Under the pieces are notes generated by a model. It did no database searches and was not told the DNA's origin. It saw nothing but the letters and a program-made list of their open reading frames with translations. Both the position numbers and the translations under genes were made by a program. DNA of 64,000 nt from an uncultured Lachnospiraceae bacterium (lineage in GTDB: Bacteria > Bacillota > Clostridia > Lachnospirales > Lachnospiraceae): NCBI GenBank assembly GCA_946414885.1, contig CAMKQH010000004.1, positions 107,343 to 171,342 of the forward strand, in the 5' to 3' direction. This document shows positions 1 to 9,346 of the stretch, one piece after another (the stretch's first letter is position 1; every line of letters starts with the position of its first letter).

Positions 1-211
1 CAACAAAATAAGCTTTCTTTGCGCCTCTGCTGATCGCTTCAATTCCGATGGCGCCGCTTCCCGAAAACAAATCCACGAAAACGCTTCCGGGGACGTCAGC
101 CTGCAAGATGTTAAACAAGGTTTCCTTTATCCTGTCCGTCGTAGGACGCGTATCCAGTCCTTCCGGCGTGCGAAGCGGCATGCTTCTGGCCGTTCCTGCA
201 ATTACTCTCAA
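1..211 (-). CDS. rsmD: 16S rRNA (guanine966-N2)-methyltransferase RsmD, partial
   Basis: Only the N-terminal 70 codons are present; the gene runs off the left edge. Translation from a TTG start gives an N-terminus RVIAGTARSMPLRTPEG, then RPTTDRIKETLFNIL, then the SAM-binding loop DLFSGSGAIGIEAISRGA. These are hallmarks of RsmD, which methylates G966 of 16S rRNA in the small ribosomal subunit. The TTG is preceded by AAGGAG at a 9-base gap, which decides the start. It lies downstream of parC on the same strand with a 28-base gap, so it may be co-transcribed. The missing C-terminus would carry the NPPY motif. Confidence 0.85.
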   Translation of the reverse strand, partial: MRVIAGTARSMPLRTPEGLDTRPTTDRIKETLFNILQADVPGSVFVDLFSGSGAIGIEAISRGAKKAYFV

Positions 212-239
212 TTCTAATCTCTCCTTCCAACGTCACAAA

Positions 240-2483
240 TCAGTTTCTAACCTTTACGCCCTTGGAATCCCTTGATCCAAGCTTGATCCCGTTTAGGACA
301 AGGTTCTTTCCGTGCCACTCAATGCTGGTTTCCACCGCATTTCTTGTGAAATATACCTCTTCCACGGAATCCTTCGGGCCAAGCTTCATGCCGCGAACGC
401 CCACGGCCGTCTTTTTCTTTGCAGGGATCTGTTCCACGGGGAACCGGAGGAAATAGCCTTCCTTCGTCTGCAAAACAATGTTTTTCTGATCCTTTAAGGG
501 CTGAACGCTGACAACCTCGTCGCCGTCCAAAAGCTTCGTCGCGGCAACCGTGCGGCTCCGTACGTCGAACTCACCGCCGTCAACAAGCTTCATCATGCTC
601 ATCTTCGTCACAAAGATCAATTCGCAGAGATTCAAGTCCGTCTGGGACGCCAGGCAAACGATGGTTTCCTCTTTAGAGTTGAAGTTGCTCACGTTATCGA
701 TGGGAATGCCCTTGTCGCGAAGCTTGCCGGCAGGAACGTCCATCACCTTGATGGTATGCATCTGGCCGGTATTGGTAAACAAACATACCTTCCCCACGTT
801 CTTACACTGGAATACGTATTTAAACTCCGTATCCGCTGCTTCCTTGTTTCTCTCGTAGGTTGCAACGTCAATGGTCTTCGCATATCCGAAGCGGTCCATC
901 AGGAAGTATACGTCCGTCTCTTCAATCTCTTTTTCTTTATATACGGCCTCCTGGCCATTTTCAATGACGGTGCGGCGTTTTCTGCCGTACTCTCTCTTAA
1001 AGCCTTCAAGCTCGCTGATGATCACCTGACTCATGGAATCCCTGCGGTCAAGGATGTCCTCGTAGCGGTAAATATTGGCAAGCGTCTCTTCGTGCTCAGC
1101 GATCAGCGCCTCGATCTCAAGGCCGATCAACTTGTACAGGCGCATTTCCAGAATGGCATTTGCCTGCTTTTCAGTAAACATCAGCTGGGTTGCCATGATC
1201 TTGGATTCCTTGGAACGGAACCTGATGCCGTCAATCTTACCCTCTACCAGGCAGGCCTTTGCCATGGCCCGGTCCTTGGATCCCCTTAGGATCTCAATGA
1301 TAAGGTCGATCACGTTGCACGCCTTGATCAGACCTTCCTGGATCTCTTTCTTTTCAAGCTCCTTCGCCAGAAGGTTCGTATACTTTCTGGTTGCGATCTG
1401 GAACTGGAAGTCTACGTTGGCCTTGATGACCTGACGAAGACTCATGGTCTCGGGACGTCCTTCGTGAATGGCGAGCATGTTGACGCCAAAGGTATCCTCG
1501 AGTCTAGTCTTTTTGTAGAGCATGTTGACAAAATTCTCCGCGTCTGCATCCTTGCGAAGCTCGATCACGATGCGGATGCCTTCCTTGGAGCTTTGGTTCG
1601 AAATGTCAACCACGTCCTGGGTTTTCTTGGATTCCGCAAGGGCTGCCACGTCAAGCAGGAACTTGGAAATGTTCGCGCCGATCATGGGATAAGGGATCTC
1701 CGTGATGACTACGTTGGTCTTGCCGCCCTTTGTCTTTTCGAATTCCACCTTGCCGCGGATCTTGATCTTTCCGGTTCCGGTCTCGTAAATCTCCAATAAT
1801 TCATCCTGGTTGATCACAATGCCACCGGTGGGAAAATCCGGACCCTTGATATATTTCATCAATTCCCTAGTGGTAATGTTTTCGTCATTCAGATATGCCT
1901 TTGTGGCATCGATCACTTCGCACAGATTATGGGGCGGAATGCTAGTCACCATGCCGACGGCAATGCCGTCAGAGCCATTGACCAAGATGTTCGGGATCTT
2001 AACAGGCAGAACGGTGGGTTCCTTCTCCGTCTCATCAAAGTTCGGCATGAAATCCACCACGTCTTTGTCAAGGTCAGCCAGAAAAGCCTCCTGGGTTACC
2101 TTCTGGAGTCTCGCCTCGGTATAACGCATTGCTGCGGCGCCGTCTCCCTCAATGTTGCCAAAGTTTCCGTGGCCGTCGATCAGCGCCATTCCCTTTTTGA
2201 AATCCTGGCTCATGTTGACAAGGGCTTCATAAATGGAGCTGTCGCCGTGAGGATGATATTTACCCATGGTATCGCCGACGATTCTCGCGCTCTTACGATA
2301 AGGCCTGTCATAGCGGATCCCGAGCTCATGCATGTCATAGAGCGTTCTTCTCTGTACGGGTTTTAATCCATCCCGGACGTCGGGAAGCGCTCTGGCAATG
2401 ATGACGCTCATGGCGTAATCGATAAAGGATTTTTGCATCTCCTCGGAGTATTCCGTTTTGATAATGCGATCATTCTGGTTCAC
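240..2483 (-). CDS. parC: DNA topoisomerase IV-like subunit A (ParC/GyrA family)
   Basis: Type IIA topoisomerase breakage-rejoining subunit, 747 aa. Catalytic tyrosine is Tyr121 in MRYTEARL; the quinolone-resistance region HPHGDSSIYEA (residues 77-87) keeps the sensitive-type Ser and Glu. The C-terminal beta-pinwheel (about 500-747) has no QRRGGKG GyrA box; the equivalent stretch reads GKLRDKGIPI. That, and the GDSSIYEA signature, favours decatenating Topo IV over gyrase, although family naming in Clostridia is often loose. It follows parE by 33 bases and is surely in the same operon. The partner subunit is next door, so the two form the A2B2 enzyme that unlinks daughter chromosomes. Confidence 0.88.
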   Translation of the reverse strand: MNQNDRIIKTEYSEEMQKSFIDYAMSVIIARALPDVRDGLKPVQRRTLYDMHELGIRYDRPYRKSARIVGDTMGKYHPHGDSSIYEALVNMSQDFKKGMALIDGHGNFGNIEGDGAAAMRYTEARLQKVTQEAFLADLDKDVVDFMPNFDETEKEPTVLPVKIPNILVNGSDGIAVGMVTSIPPHNLCEVIDATKAYLNDENITTRELMKYIKGPDFPTGGIVINQDELLEIYETGTGKIKIRGKVEFEKTKGGKTNVVITEIPYPMIGANISKFLLDVAALAESKKTQDVVDISNQSSKEGIRIVIELRKDADAENFVNMLYKKTRLEDTFGVNMLAIHEGRPETMSLRQVIKANVDFQFQIATRKYTNLLAKELEKKEIQEGLIKACNVIDLIIEILRGSKDRAMAKACLVEGKIDGIRFRSKESKIMATQLMFTEKQANAILEMRLYKLIGLEIEALIAEHEETLANIYRYEDILDRRDSMSQVIISELEGFKREYGRKRRTVIENGQEAVYKEKEIEETDVYFLMDRFGYAKTIDVATYERNKEAADTEFKYVFQCKNVGKVCLFTNTGQMHTIKVMDVPAGKLRDKGIPIDNVSNFNSKEETIVCLASQTDLNLCELIFVTKMSMMKLVDGGEFDVRSRTVAATKLLDGDEVVSVQPLKDQKNIVLQTKEGYFLRFPVEQIPAKKKTAVGVRGMKLGPKDSVEEVYFTRNAVETSIEWHGKNLVLNGIKLGSRDSKGVKVRN

Positions 2484-2516
2484 TGAAATTACCTGCCATT
2501 TCTATGCGTTGTTCGT

Positions 2517-4439
2517 TTAAATGTCAAGAGCCGCGTCCCTCGCATGGTCATAAATGTATGCTTTCCGGGGCGGAACTTCCGTACCCATTAACAGTTCCGT
2601 GATCTCACTGGCCATTCTGGCGTCTTCGATCTCCACCTGCTTCATCATGCGGGTTTCGGGATCCAGGGTCGTCTCCCAAAGCTGTTGGGCATCCATCTCA
2701 CCCAAACCTTTGTATCGCTGCAGGGTAAAGGGGCCCTTATGAGTCTTACGGTACTTTTCAAGAGCCTTGTCATCATAGAGATACTGCTCTTCCCCCTTGC
2801 TGGGCATTGCCTTGTACAGGGGCGGCATGGCGATGTAGACGTGACCTTCAAAGATGAGTTCCGGCATAAAGCGATAAAACAGCGTCAGCAAAAGTGTTGA
2901 AATGTGCGCGCCGTCCACGTCGGCATCGGCCATGATGATGATCTTGTCATAGCGAAGCTTGCTGATGTCAAAATCATTACCGTAACCCTCCGAAAATCCA
3001 CATCCAAAAGCATTGATCATGGTTTTGATCTCGGCGTTTGCAAGGATCTTGTCAATGCTGGCCTTCTCCACGTTCAGAATCTTACCGCGGATGGGCAAGA
3101 TTGCCTGATACATGCGGTTTCTTGCAGTTTTGGCACTGCCTCCCGCGGAATCACCTTCCACGATAAAGATCTCGCACTTAGAAGGATCCTTGGACTCACA
3201 GTTGGCAAGCTTGCCGTTGGAATCAAAGGAATATTTCTGCTTGGTCAGCATGTTGGTCTTGGCTTTTTCTTCCGTCTTACGGATCTTTGCAGCCTTTTCC
3301 GCACAACCGATCACGCTCTTTAAGGTCTCCAGGTTTCTGTCAAAGAAATGAACGACCTCGTCGCCCGTGATCTTGCTGACTACCTTTGCGGCATCCTGAT
3401 TGTCAAGCTTCGTCTTTGTCTGACCTTCAAATCTGGGGTCGGGATGCTTGATCGAAACAACGGCAGTCATGCCGTTTCTTACGTCCGCGCCGGTAAAGTT
3501 CACGTCCTTTTCCTTTAAGACGCCAAGCTCCCTTGCATAGTTGTTGATGACGGTGGTGAACATGGTCTTAAATCCGGTCAGGTGCGTACCGCCCTCGGAG
3601 TTATAAATGTTATTACAGAATCCCAGCACGTTCTCATGGAATTCATTCACGTACTGGAATGCCACTTCAACGGAAATCCCCTCACTCTCGCCGGAAAAAT
3701 AAATGACGTCGTGAATGGTCTCCTTCGTCTTGTTCATGTCCTTGATGAAGCCGATAATGCCTTCCGCCTCATGATAAGAAACCTGCTCTGCCGTTCCGGG
3801 ACGTTTGTCCTCATAAATGATGGTAAGGCCCGGATTCAGATATGCCGTTTCGTGCAAACGGCTCTTGATCTCATCTTCCTTAAACCTCGTATGATCAAAG
3901 ATCGTGTCATCCGGCAGGAAATTGATGGTCGTACCCGTTTCACGGGTTTTTCCCACGACGGGAAGTAATCCGCCGATCAGTTCCGTGGTGGGAATGCCTC
4001 TCTCATACGTATCTTCATAGATGGAGCCGCCAAGCTTAACCCGAACGCTCAGACGCGTAGATAAAGCATTTACAACGGAAGAACCAACGCCATGCAAACC
4101 ACCGCTGGTCTTATATGCAGTATTGTCAAACTTTCCGCCGGCATGGAGCGTGGTAAACACAAGACGTTCGGCACTAATGCCTTTTTCGTGCATCCCGACG
4201 GGAATGCCGCGTCCATTGTCCGATACCGTTGCGGAACCGTCTGCCTCCAGCGTCACCTTGATCTCGGTGCAATATCCTGCCAAATGCTCATCCACGGAGT
4301 TATCCAGGATCTCATAAACGAGGTGATTGAGACCCTTTGTGGATACGCTGCCAATATACATGCCAGGGCGCTTTCGGACCGCTTCCAAGCCCTCTAACAC
4401 GGTTATGCTGGAAGCACCATACTGATTTGCGTCAGCCAT
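2517..4439 (-). CDS. parE: DNA topoisomerase IV-like subunit B (ParE/GyrB family)
   Basis: ATPase subunit of the type IIA topoisomerase, 640 aa. The GHKL fold is clear: EILDNSVDE (Glu43, Asn47), DNGRG at 74-78, and GGLHGVG at 113-119. The QTKTKLDN transducer lysine motif and the Toprim EGDSAGG and DADVDG motifs follow. A longer frame exists to 4589, but it would read through the degV terminator and the promoter at 4477-4505, and the Met at 4439 has AGGAGG upstream (12-base gap). The usual family length supports this start. It is the first gene of the parE-parC operon. Confidence 0.9.
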   Translation of the reverse strand: MADANQYGASSITVLEGLEAVRKRPGMYIGSVSTKGLNHLVYEILDNSVDEHLAGYCTEIKVTLEADGSATVSDNGRGIPVGMHEKGISAERLVFTTLHAGGKFDNTAYKTSGGLHGVGSSVVNALSTRLSVRVKLGGSIYEDTYERGIPTTELIGGLLPVVGKTRETGTTINFLPDDTIFDHTRFKEDEIKSRLHETAYLNPGLTIIYEDKRPGTAEQVSYHEAEGIIGFIKDMNKTKETIHDVIYFSGESEGISVEVAFQYVNEFHENVLGFCNNIYNSEGGTHLTGFKTMFTTVINNYARELGVLKEKDVNFTGADVRNGMTAVVSIKHPDPRFEGQTKTKLDNQDAAKVVSKITGDEVVHFFDRNLETLKSVIGCAEKAAKIRKTEEKAKTNMLTKQKYSFDSNGKLANCESKDPSKCEIFIVEGDSAGGSAKTARNRMYQAILPIRGKILNVEKASIDKILANAEIKTMINAFGCGFSEGYGNDFDISKLRYDKIIIMADADVDGAHISTLLLTLFYRFMPELIFEGHVYIAMPPLYKAMPSKGEEQYLYDDKALEKYRKTHKGPFTLQRYKGLGEMDAQQLWETTLDPETRMMKQVEIEDARMASEITELLMGTEVPPRKAYIYDHARDAALDI

Positions 4440-4476
4440 TTTCCTGAAATTCCTCCTAATAACCCAATATAAAGTT

Positions 4477-4505
4477 ATTCTACCATAGATATTGAGTTTT
4501 TGCAA
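4477..4505 (-). promoter_or_regulatory. Sigma-A promoter for parE-parC
   Basis: On the minus strand, TTGCAA, a 17-base spacer and TAGAAT lie 38 bases upstream of the parE start and directly after the degV terminator. Position and spacing fit a housekeeping promoter. Confidence 0.65.
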
Positions 4506-4530
4506 AGGAAAAAGTACTAAATATAGTAGT

Positions 4531-4571
4531 AAAATATAAAAAGGACGCGCCCGGTTAAGCCAGACGCGCCC
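4531..4571 (-). terminator. Rho-independent terminator after degV
   Basis: Read on the minus strand, a 12-bp stem (GGGCGCGTCTGG with CCGGGCGCGTCC, including three G-U pairs) closes a 5-base loop and is followed by TTTTTATATTTT. Because of the wobbles the stem forms only in the minus-strand RNA, so the terminator is directional and separates degV from parE. Confidence 0.8.
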
Positions 4572-4590
4572 TGCGTTCACTCTATTCAAT

Positions 4591-5463
4591 TTACAAAGAG
4601 ATTTTCTTACAACACGCTATTGCCAGGGCTCCAGGACCGATGTGGCAGGATACGCTCAGGGACAAGGGAGCAATATACACGTCATATCCCGGGAAAACCT
4701 GCAAGAGCTCTTCTTTTAATTCCATCGCTGCCTCCAGATTCTGGGTATGCGCGATCTCAAGCCATACGCCGCCGGGCGCGGGTAAAATGCCTCCGAAACG
4801 GGTTTCCACGTCATTTTTGATGGCATTCATCATGACGGATTTTCCTTGGGACACGGTTCGTGCCTTGGAGAAGGCATCCAGCTTTTCTCCCTGGATCTGC
4901 AAAACGGGTTTGATCTTAAGGAGCGTGCCGATGGCGGCAGCTGCGGGAGTGATGCGCCCGCCCTTTTTCAGATACTGCAGGGTATCCAGCATAATGTAAA
5001 TACTGCTGTTGAACTTATCCGCTTCCAAAAACTCTTTAACGTATTTTGCGTCCTTGCCCTGTTTTACTAGCTCTAATGCATCAAGACAGGATTGGCGCTG
5101 GGTAACGGAAATTCTTTGATTGTCCACCACCTGAACCTTATCGTCATATTCCTGTGCAAGGAAGTATGCGCTTTGGCAGGATCCGGAAAGTCCGCTGCTC
5201 ATGGGGATATGCACGATCTCATCATATTCCTGTAGCAAGGAGTCCCAAAGCTTGCAAACCTCTTCCGGCGAGGGCTGACTGGTGGATATGCTTTCACCGC
5301 CAAGAAGCAATTCATAAAATTGCTCCTGCGTAAGGTTTACGTCTTCATAATAGGTATCGTCACCAATCATAAAGGGCATGGGAAGCACGTAAAGCCCAAG
5401 CTCCTTTGCTTCCTTTTGGGTAATGCCACTGTTGCTGTCCGTGACTACTGCTATCTTGCTCAT
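4591..5463 (-). CDS. DegV family fatty-acid-binding protein (FakB-like)
   Basis: 290 aa, full DegV length. The N-terminus IAVVTDSNSGIT and the motifs STSQPSPEE, PMSSGLSGSCQSA and LQYLKKGGRIT are typical DegV lipid-contact motifs. DegV proteins bind a fatty acid in a buried pocket and, as FakB, present it to the kinase FakA, giving acyl-phosphate for phospholipid synthesis. A FakA homologue lies 2.2 kb upstream on the same strand, with recG between them, which fits this role. It starts 46 bases after the recG stop, with AAAGG upstream of the ATG, and ends at its own terminator. Acyl-chain specificity cannot be read from sequence. Confidence 0.85.
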   Translation of the reverse strand: MSKIAVVTDSNSGITQKEAKELGLYVLPMPFMIGDDTYYEDVNLTQEQFYELLLGGESISTSQPSPEEVCKLWDSLLQEYDEIVHIPMSSGLSGSCQSAYFLAQEYDDKVQVVDNQRISVTQRQSCLDALELVKQGKDAKYVKEFLEADKFNSSIYIMLDTLQYLKKGGRITPAAAAIGTLLKIKPVLQIQGEKLDAFSKARTVSQGKSVMMNAIKNDVETRFGGILPAPGGVWLEIAHTQNLEAAMELKEELLQVFPGYDVYIAPLSLSVSCHIGPGALAIACCKKISL

Positions 5464-5509
5464 TTGAATCTGCCTTTCGCTCTTTTGCTATAATAAAGTC
5501 ATGTTACAC

Positions 5510-7570
5510 TTAAATAGTCCTAAAGTCAACAGAATTCGTGTTGCCAAGGCTAAGATGAGCCTTTAACCTGGCGTGTTCCGGATGGTTTAACCCGGGATCC
5601 TTTTTGATCAAGTCATCTACCATTTCCGACGTCAATTTTAGGAGTTCTGCGTCAGCATATACGTCACCAATTTTAAAGGCAAATTCACCGCTTTGCCTAA
5701 TGCCAAACAAATCTCCCGGGCCACGCAGCTTCAGATCCTCGGACGCAATAAAAAAGCCATCGTTTGACGTATTCAGGATCTCTAACCTTTTCATGGTTTC
5801 TTTGGATTCGTTCGTGCTGATAAAGATGCAATAGCTCTGCGCTTCTCCCCTGCCTACGCGTCCTCTAAGCTGATGAAGCTGCGCAAGGCCAAATCTTTCG
5901 GCATTTTCAACCATCATGACCGTCGCATTCGGAACGTTAATGCCTACCTCGATCACGGTCGTCGACACCAGAACGTCGATGTTTTTCAATGCGAAATCTT
6001 CCATGATCCGGTTTTTGTCAGCGGGTTTCATCTTGCCGTGCAGATATTCCACGACAACGCTGGGCGGTAATGCTGCCCTTAGTTTTTCGGCATAATCCAC
6101 CACGTTTTCCGCATCATCCAGTTCTCCCTCTTCTACCTGAGGACAGATCACGTAAGCCTGATGCCCCTGGGATAGCTGATTTGTAATAAATTCATAGGCT
6201 TTGGGCCTAAAATGGGTGTTGACGACACAGTTTTTGATGGGCAGTCGTCCCACCGGCATGTCTTTGATCAGCGAGATCTGGAGATCTCCGTACAAGATGA
6301 TCGCCAACGTTCTCGGGATCGGCGTTGCGCTCATGACAAGCACGTGGGGTTGCAATCCTTTTCCCGCAAAGGTTTCCCTCTGACGAACCCCAAATCTGTG
6401 TTGCTCGTCCGTGACAACTAACGCCAGCTTGTGATAGGTCACTTTCTCTTGGATCAGCGCATGTGTGCCAATGATCAGGTTAGCTTCCCCTGATGCGATC
6501 TTTTCGTATTGCAATTTCTTTTCCTTTGCCGTCATGGAGCCAACCAAGAGAACGGGCTTAAAGGCAAGACCATATTTCTCCACGTCTTTTTTCACGTTTT
6601 CAAAATGCTGCACCGCAAGAACTTCCGTCGGTGCCATAAGGGCACCCTGATAACCGTTTGCAACGGTCATTAAAAGTGCCAAAAATGCCACGATTGTCTT
6701 ACCGGAACCCACGTCACCCTGGATCAGACGGTTCATGCACTGCGGGCCTTCCAAGTCTTGCCGGATCTCCTGCCATGCCTGTTTTTGGCCCTTCGTCAGA
6801 CGAAAAGGCAATGCGTCTACGTATCTAACAGTATCTGCTGTCTCGATCATGGGCCATTCATTGGGAATGGTTGCGGCATCATCCTTGTTCTTACGAAGCT
6901 GGAGTAAAAAGGTAAAAAACTCCTCGAAGACCAGTCTTCTTCTTGCAAACAACGCAGACTCCTCTTCCTGGGGAAAATGAATCTCGTACAATGCCGGCTC
7001 CGCTTCCGGTATGGCAGCCTCCTGAAGCAAGTCCTCCGGAAGCCATTCTTCCTCAAACGCGTAGTCCTTCCAAATGGTTTTAAGCGCCTTTTGGATGGCT
7101 TGATTCGTCAGTCCCTTTGTCAGGGAGTACCGTGGCATCAGCATACCCGAGATCTTGTGATACTCGTCAGGAGAATAAAACTTAGGCTGTTCCATGAGAA
7201 AGGATGGGCCCTTTGTCTGAACCGTTCCGCGAAAAACGAAGACCATTCCCGGCTTAAAAAGCTTACTGAGGAACGGCATGTTGAAGAACGTAAATCCGAT
7301 CATTCCCGTATCATCGGCAGCATTTACCGTAAGGATCGAAAGGCGGCTTGTCTTCCTTGCGGACGGACTGTTTATGATCCTGCAGGTCACGGCTGCCGTT
7401 TCTCCCGGAATCAGTTCTTTGATCTTCTTGGGACCTTCAAAACGCTCATATTCCTTGGGATAGTAATGCATCAGATCCCCAACCGTAAACAGACCAAGCT
7501 TTTGATAAAGTTTTAAGCTTTTTTCGCCAATGCCCTTCACTTCTAAAAGCGACGAATCTGATTTATACAC
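5510..7570 (-). CDS. recG: ATP-dependent DNA helicase RecG
   Basis: 686 aa from the chosen GTG start. RecG drives branch migration and regression of stalled forks. Visible motifs: N-terminal wedge/OB region, Walker A GDVGSGKT, the DEQHRFG box, VMSATPIPRTLA (motif III), and LRGRVGRG (motif VI). The frame is open to a GTG at 7636, but that start has no ribosome site and would place the terminator hairpin 7592-7630 inside the coding region. The GTG at 7570 has GGAGG with a 7-base gap and gives the usual RecG length. It lies between fakA and degV. Confidence 0.9.
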   Translation of the reverse strand: MYKSDSSLLEVKGIGEKSLKLYQKLGLFTVGDLMHYYPKEYERFEGPKKIKELIPGETAAVTCRIINSPSARKTSRLSILTVNAADDTGMIGFTFFNMPFLSKLFKPGMVFVFRGTVQTKGPSFLMEQPKFYSPDEYHKISGMLMPRYSLTKGLTNQAIQKALKTIWKDYAFEEEWLPEDLLQEAAIPEAEPALYEIHFPQEEESALFARRRLVFEEFFTFLLQLRKNKDDAATIPNEWPMIETADTVRYVDALPFRLTKGQKQAWQEIRQDLEGPQCMNRLIQGDVGSGKTIVAFLALLMTVANGYQGALMAPTEVLAVQHFENVKKDVEKYGLAFKPVLLVGSMTAKEKKLQYEKIASGEANLIIGTHALIQEKVTYHKLALVVTDEQHRFGVRQRETFAGKGLQPHVLVMSATPIPRTLAIILYGDLQISLIKDMPVGRLPIKNCVVNTHFRPKAYEFITNQLSQGHQAYVICPQVEEGELDDAENVVDYAEKLRAALPPSVVVEYLHGKMKPADKNRIMEDFALKNIDVLVSTTVIEVGINVPNATVMMVENAERFGLAQLHQLRGRVGRGEAQSYCIFISTNESKETMKRLEILNTSNDGFFIASEDLKLRGPGDLFGIRQSGEFAFKIGDVYADAELLKLTSEMVDDLIKKDPGLNHPEHARLKAHLSLGNTNSVDFRTI

Positions 7571-7591
7571 TTTTTTGCCTCCGTCTTGATA

Positions 7592-7630
7592 GAAAAACAG
7601 GGGCGTTCCTGCTTTTGCAAAATCGCCCCT
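7592..7630 (-). terminator. Terminator between fakA and recG
   Basis: Minus-strand AGGGGCG pairs with CGCCCCT across an 18-base loop that itself contains TTTTGCAAAA, and is followed by GTTTTTC. It sits 27 bases past the fakA stop. The U-tract is short, so read-through into recG is likely. Confidence 0.55.
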
Positions 7631-7656
7631 TTTCACTCAATAACACAAAGTAAACT

Positions 7657-9333
7657 TTATTCCACGGATACCAGATAATAATAGATTGGCTGTCCGCCGT
7701 TTTGAAGTTCTACGTCCAGATTCGGATAGGCATCTGCGATCTTCTCACGGATCTTCTCCGCATCCTCTTCCGTAACGTCACTTCCGTAGTATACGCTGAT
7801 CAGTTCGGAATCCGAACCCACCATCGCTGCGACCGTATTCAGAACTACCTCCGTCAGGTCGGTTCCGTTTGCAAGAATGCCATTGTCACCGACGCCCATG
7901 TAATCGTCCTTCTTGATCTCCTTGTCGTCGATCACGGTATCCCTTACCGCATAAGTGATCTGACCAGTCTTCACCTTTCCGATCTCACTGATCATCATCT
8001 CTTCATTCTCATCAACGGAAGATCCGTCCATGTAATTGATCACGGCGGTGATTCCCTGAGGGATCGTCTTGGTCGGGATTACAAGAAGGTTCTTGTCGGT
8101 CATGAGCTCTGCAGCCTGTCTTGCGGCAAGAATGATATTCTTGTTGTTCGGAAGCACAAATACATTCTCGGCATTGACCTTGTCAACGGCGTCAAGGATG
8201 TCTGCCGTACTGGGATTCATGGTCTGTCCGCCTTCGATCACGTAATCAACGCCAATGCTCTTGAAGATTTCACTTAAGCCTTCACCGGCAGAAATCGCAA
8301 TGAAACCGACCTTCTTGGGAGGCTCTGCAGGCTTCTCTGCCACGGCTGCAGCCTGTACTTCAGCCTTCTGGGCAGCCTTTTTAAGCTTCTCTTCCTGCTC
8401 AAGGCGCATGTTGTCAATCTTCAGATTCGTGAGCTGGCCAAACTTTAAGCCCTTTTGGATGGCAAGTCCGGGATCATTGGTATGTACGTGGATCTTTACG
8501 GTCTCTCCGTCACATACGCAAACAATGGAATCGCCGATGGATTCAAGATATGCCTTGAAATCCATTTCTGTCTTCACGTTAAAGTTTTTATTTAACAGAA
8601 TAATGTATTCCGTGCAATAACCATATTTTACGTCAATTTCAACGAGGTTTTCCTGGGTCGTTGCAGGCTTATCAGCGGAACTCTCCGCAGCTACGCTGAA
8701 GTCAACCTCTTTGCCAAGGAGGGCGTCATAAGCACCCGAAAGGACCTCGATTAGGCCCTGTCCGCCGGAATCAACCACGCCGGCCTGCTTCAAAACGGGC
8801 AACAGCTCGGGAGTCTGACTCAGCACGTATTTCCCATGCTCCAGAACCTTTCCTGCAAAGTCTTCCAAATCGGTAACGCCTTCGCTCGAAAGCTCCTTCG
8901 CCTTGTCGGCAATACCCTTTGCCACCGTAAGGATCGTGCCTTCCTTGGGCTTCATAACTGCCTTGTATGCCGTTTCCACTGCCTTGTCAAAACCTTCCGT
9001 TAGCACGCACGCGTTCAGACTGTCATAGGTTTTGATCACCTTTGTAAATCCGCGGAACAACTGAGATAAAATAACGCCTGAATTTCCGCGTGCGCCTCTT
9101 AAGGATCCGCTGGAAATGGCCTTACATAACGCCTCCATGGAAGGATTTTCACCGAGCTCGTTTACTTCCTTCGCTGCAGACATAATGGTCATGGTCATGT
9201 TGGTTCCCGTATCTCCGTCAGGAACGGGAAATACGTTCAACTCATTAATATATTCCTTCTTGCTCTCTAAGTTCTTAGAACCTGCCAAAAATAACTTAGC
9301 AAGCAATTTGGCATCGATTACTTGGTAAGACAC
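7657..9333 (-). CDS. fakA: Fatty acid kinase catalytic subunit FakA (DhaL-domain, YloV-like)
   Basis: 558 aa. The N-terminal DhaL/Dak2 kinase domain shows NVFPVPDGDTGTNM with the Mg-ATP-binding aspartates, then GSLRGARGNSGVILSQ. A middle domain (about 230-330) and a C-terminal DegV-like domain follow, the standard FakA order. FakA phosphorylates fatty acids held by FakB (DegV) proteins. A TTG at 9354 also opens the frame, but the GTG at 9333 has AAGGAGG with an 8-base gap and is preferred. The gene follows the Asp23 gene with a 13-base gap, a conserved Firmicute arrangement (yloU-yloV). The degV gene in this window is a plausible partner. Confidence 0.88.
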   Translation of the reverse strand: MSYQVIDAKLLAKLFLAGSKNLESKKEYINELNVFPVPDGDTGTNMTMTIMSAAKEVNELGENPSMEALCKAISSGSLRGARGNSGVILSQLFRGFTKVIKTYDSLNACVLTEGFDKAVETAYKAVMKPKEGTILTVAKGIADKAKELSSEGVTDLEDFAGKVLEHGKYVLSQTPELLPVLKQAGVVDSGGQGLIEVLSGAYDALLGKEVDFSVAAESSADKPATTQENLVEIDVKYGYCTEYIILLNKNFNVKTEMDFKAYLESIGDSIVCVCDGETVKIHVHTNDPGLAIQKGLKFGQLTNLKIDNMRLEQEEKLKKAAQKAEVQAAAVAEKPAEPPKKVGFIAISAGEGLSEIFKSIGVDYVIEGGQTMNPSTADILDAVDKVNAENVFVLPNNKNIILAARQAAELMTDKNLLVIPTKTIPQGITAVINYMDGSSVDENEEMMISEIGKVKTGQITYAVRDTVIDDKEIKKDDYMGVGDNGILANGTDLTEVVLNTVAAMVGSDSELISVYYGSDVTEEDAEKIREKIADAYPNLDVELQNGGQPIYYYLVSVE

Positions 9334-9346
9334 AACAAAATCCTCC

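Noticed and set aside
4440..4589. N-terminal extension of ParE by 50 residues
   Set aside because: It would contain the degV terminator and a consensus promoter, has no ribosome site, and makes the protein longer than the family.
7571..7636. Longer RecG start at a GTG at 7636
   Set aside because: No Shine-Dalgarno, overlaps a terminator hairpin; the GTG at 7570 has GGAGG at good spacing and gives normal length.
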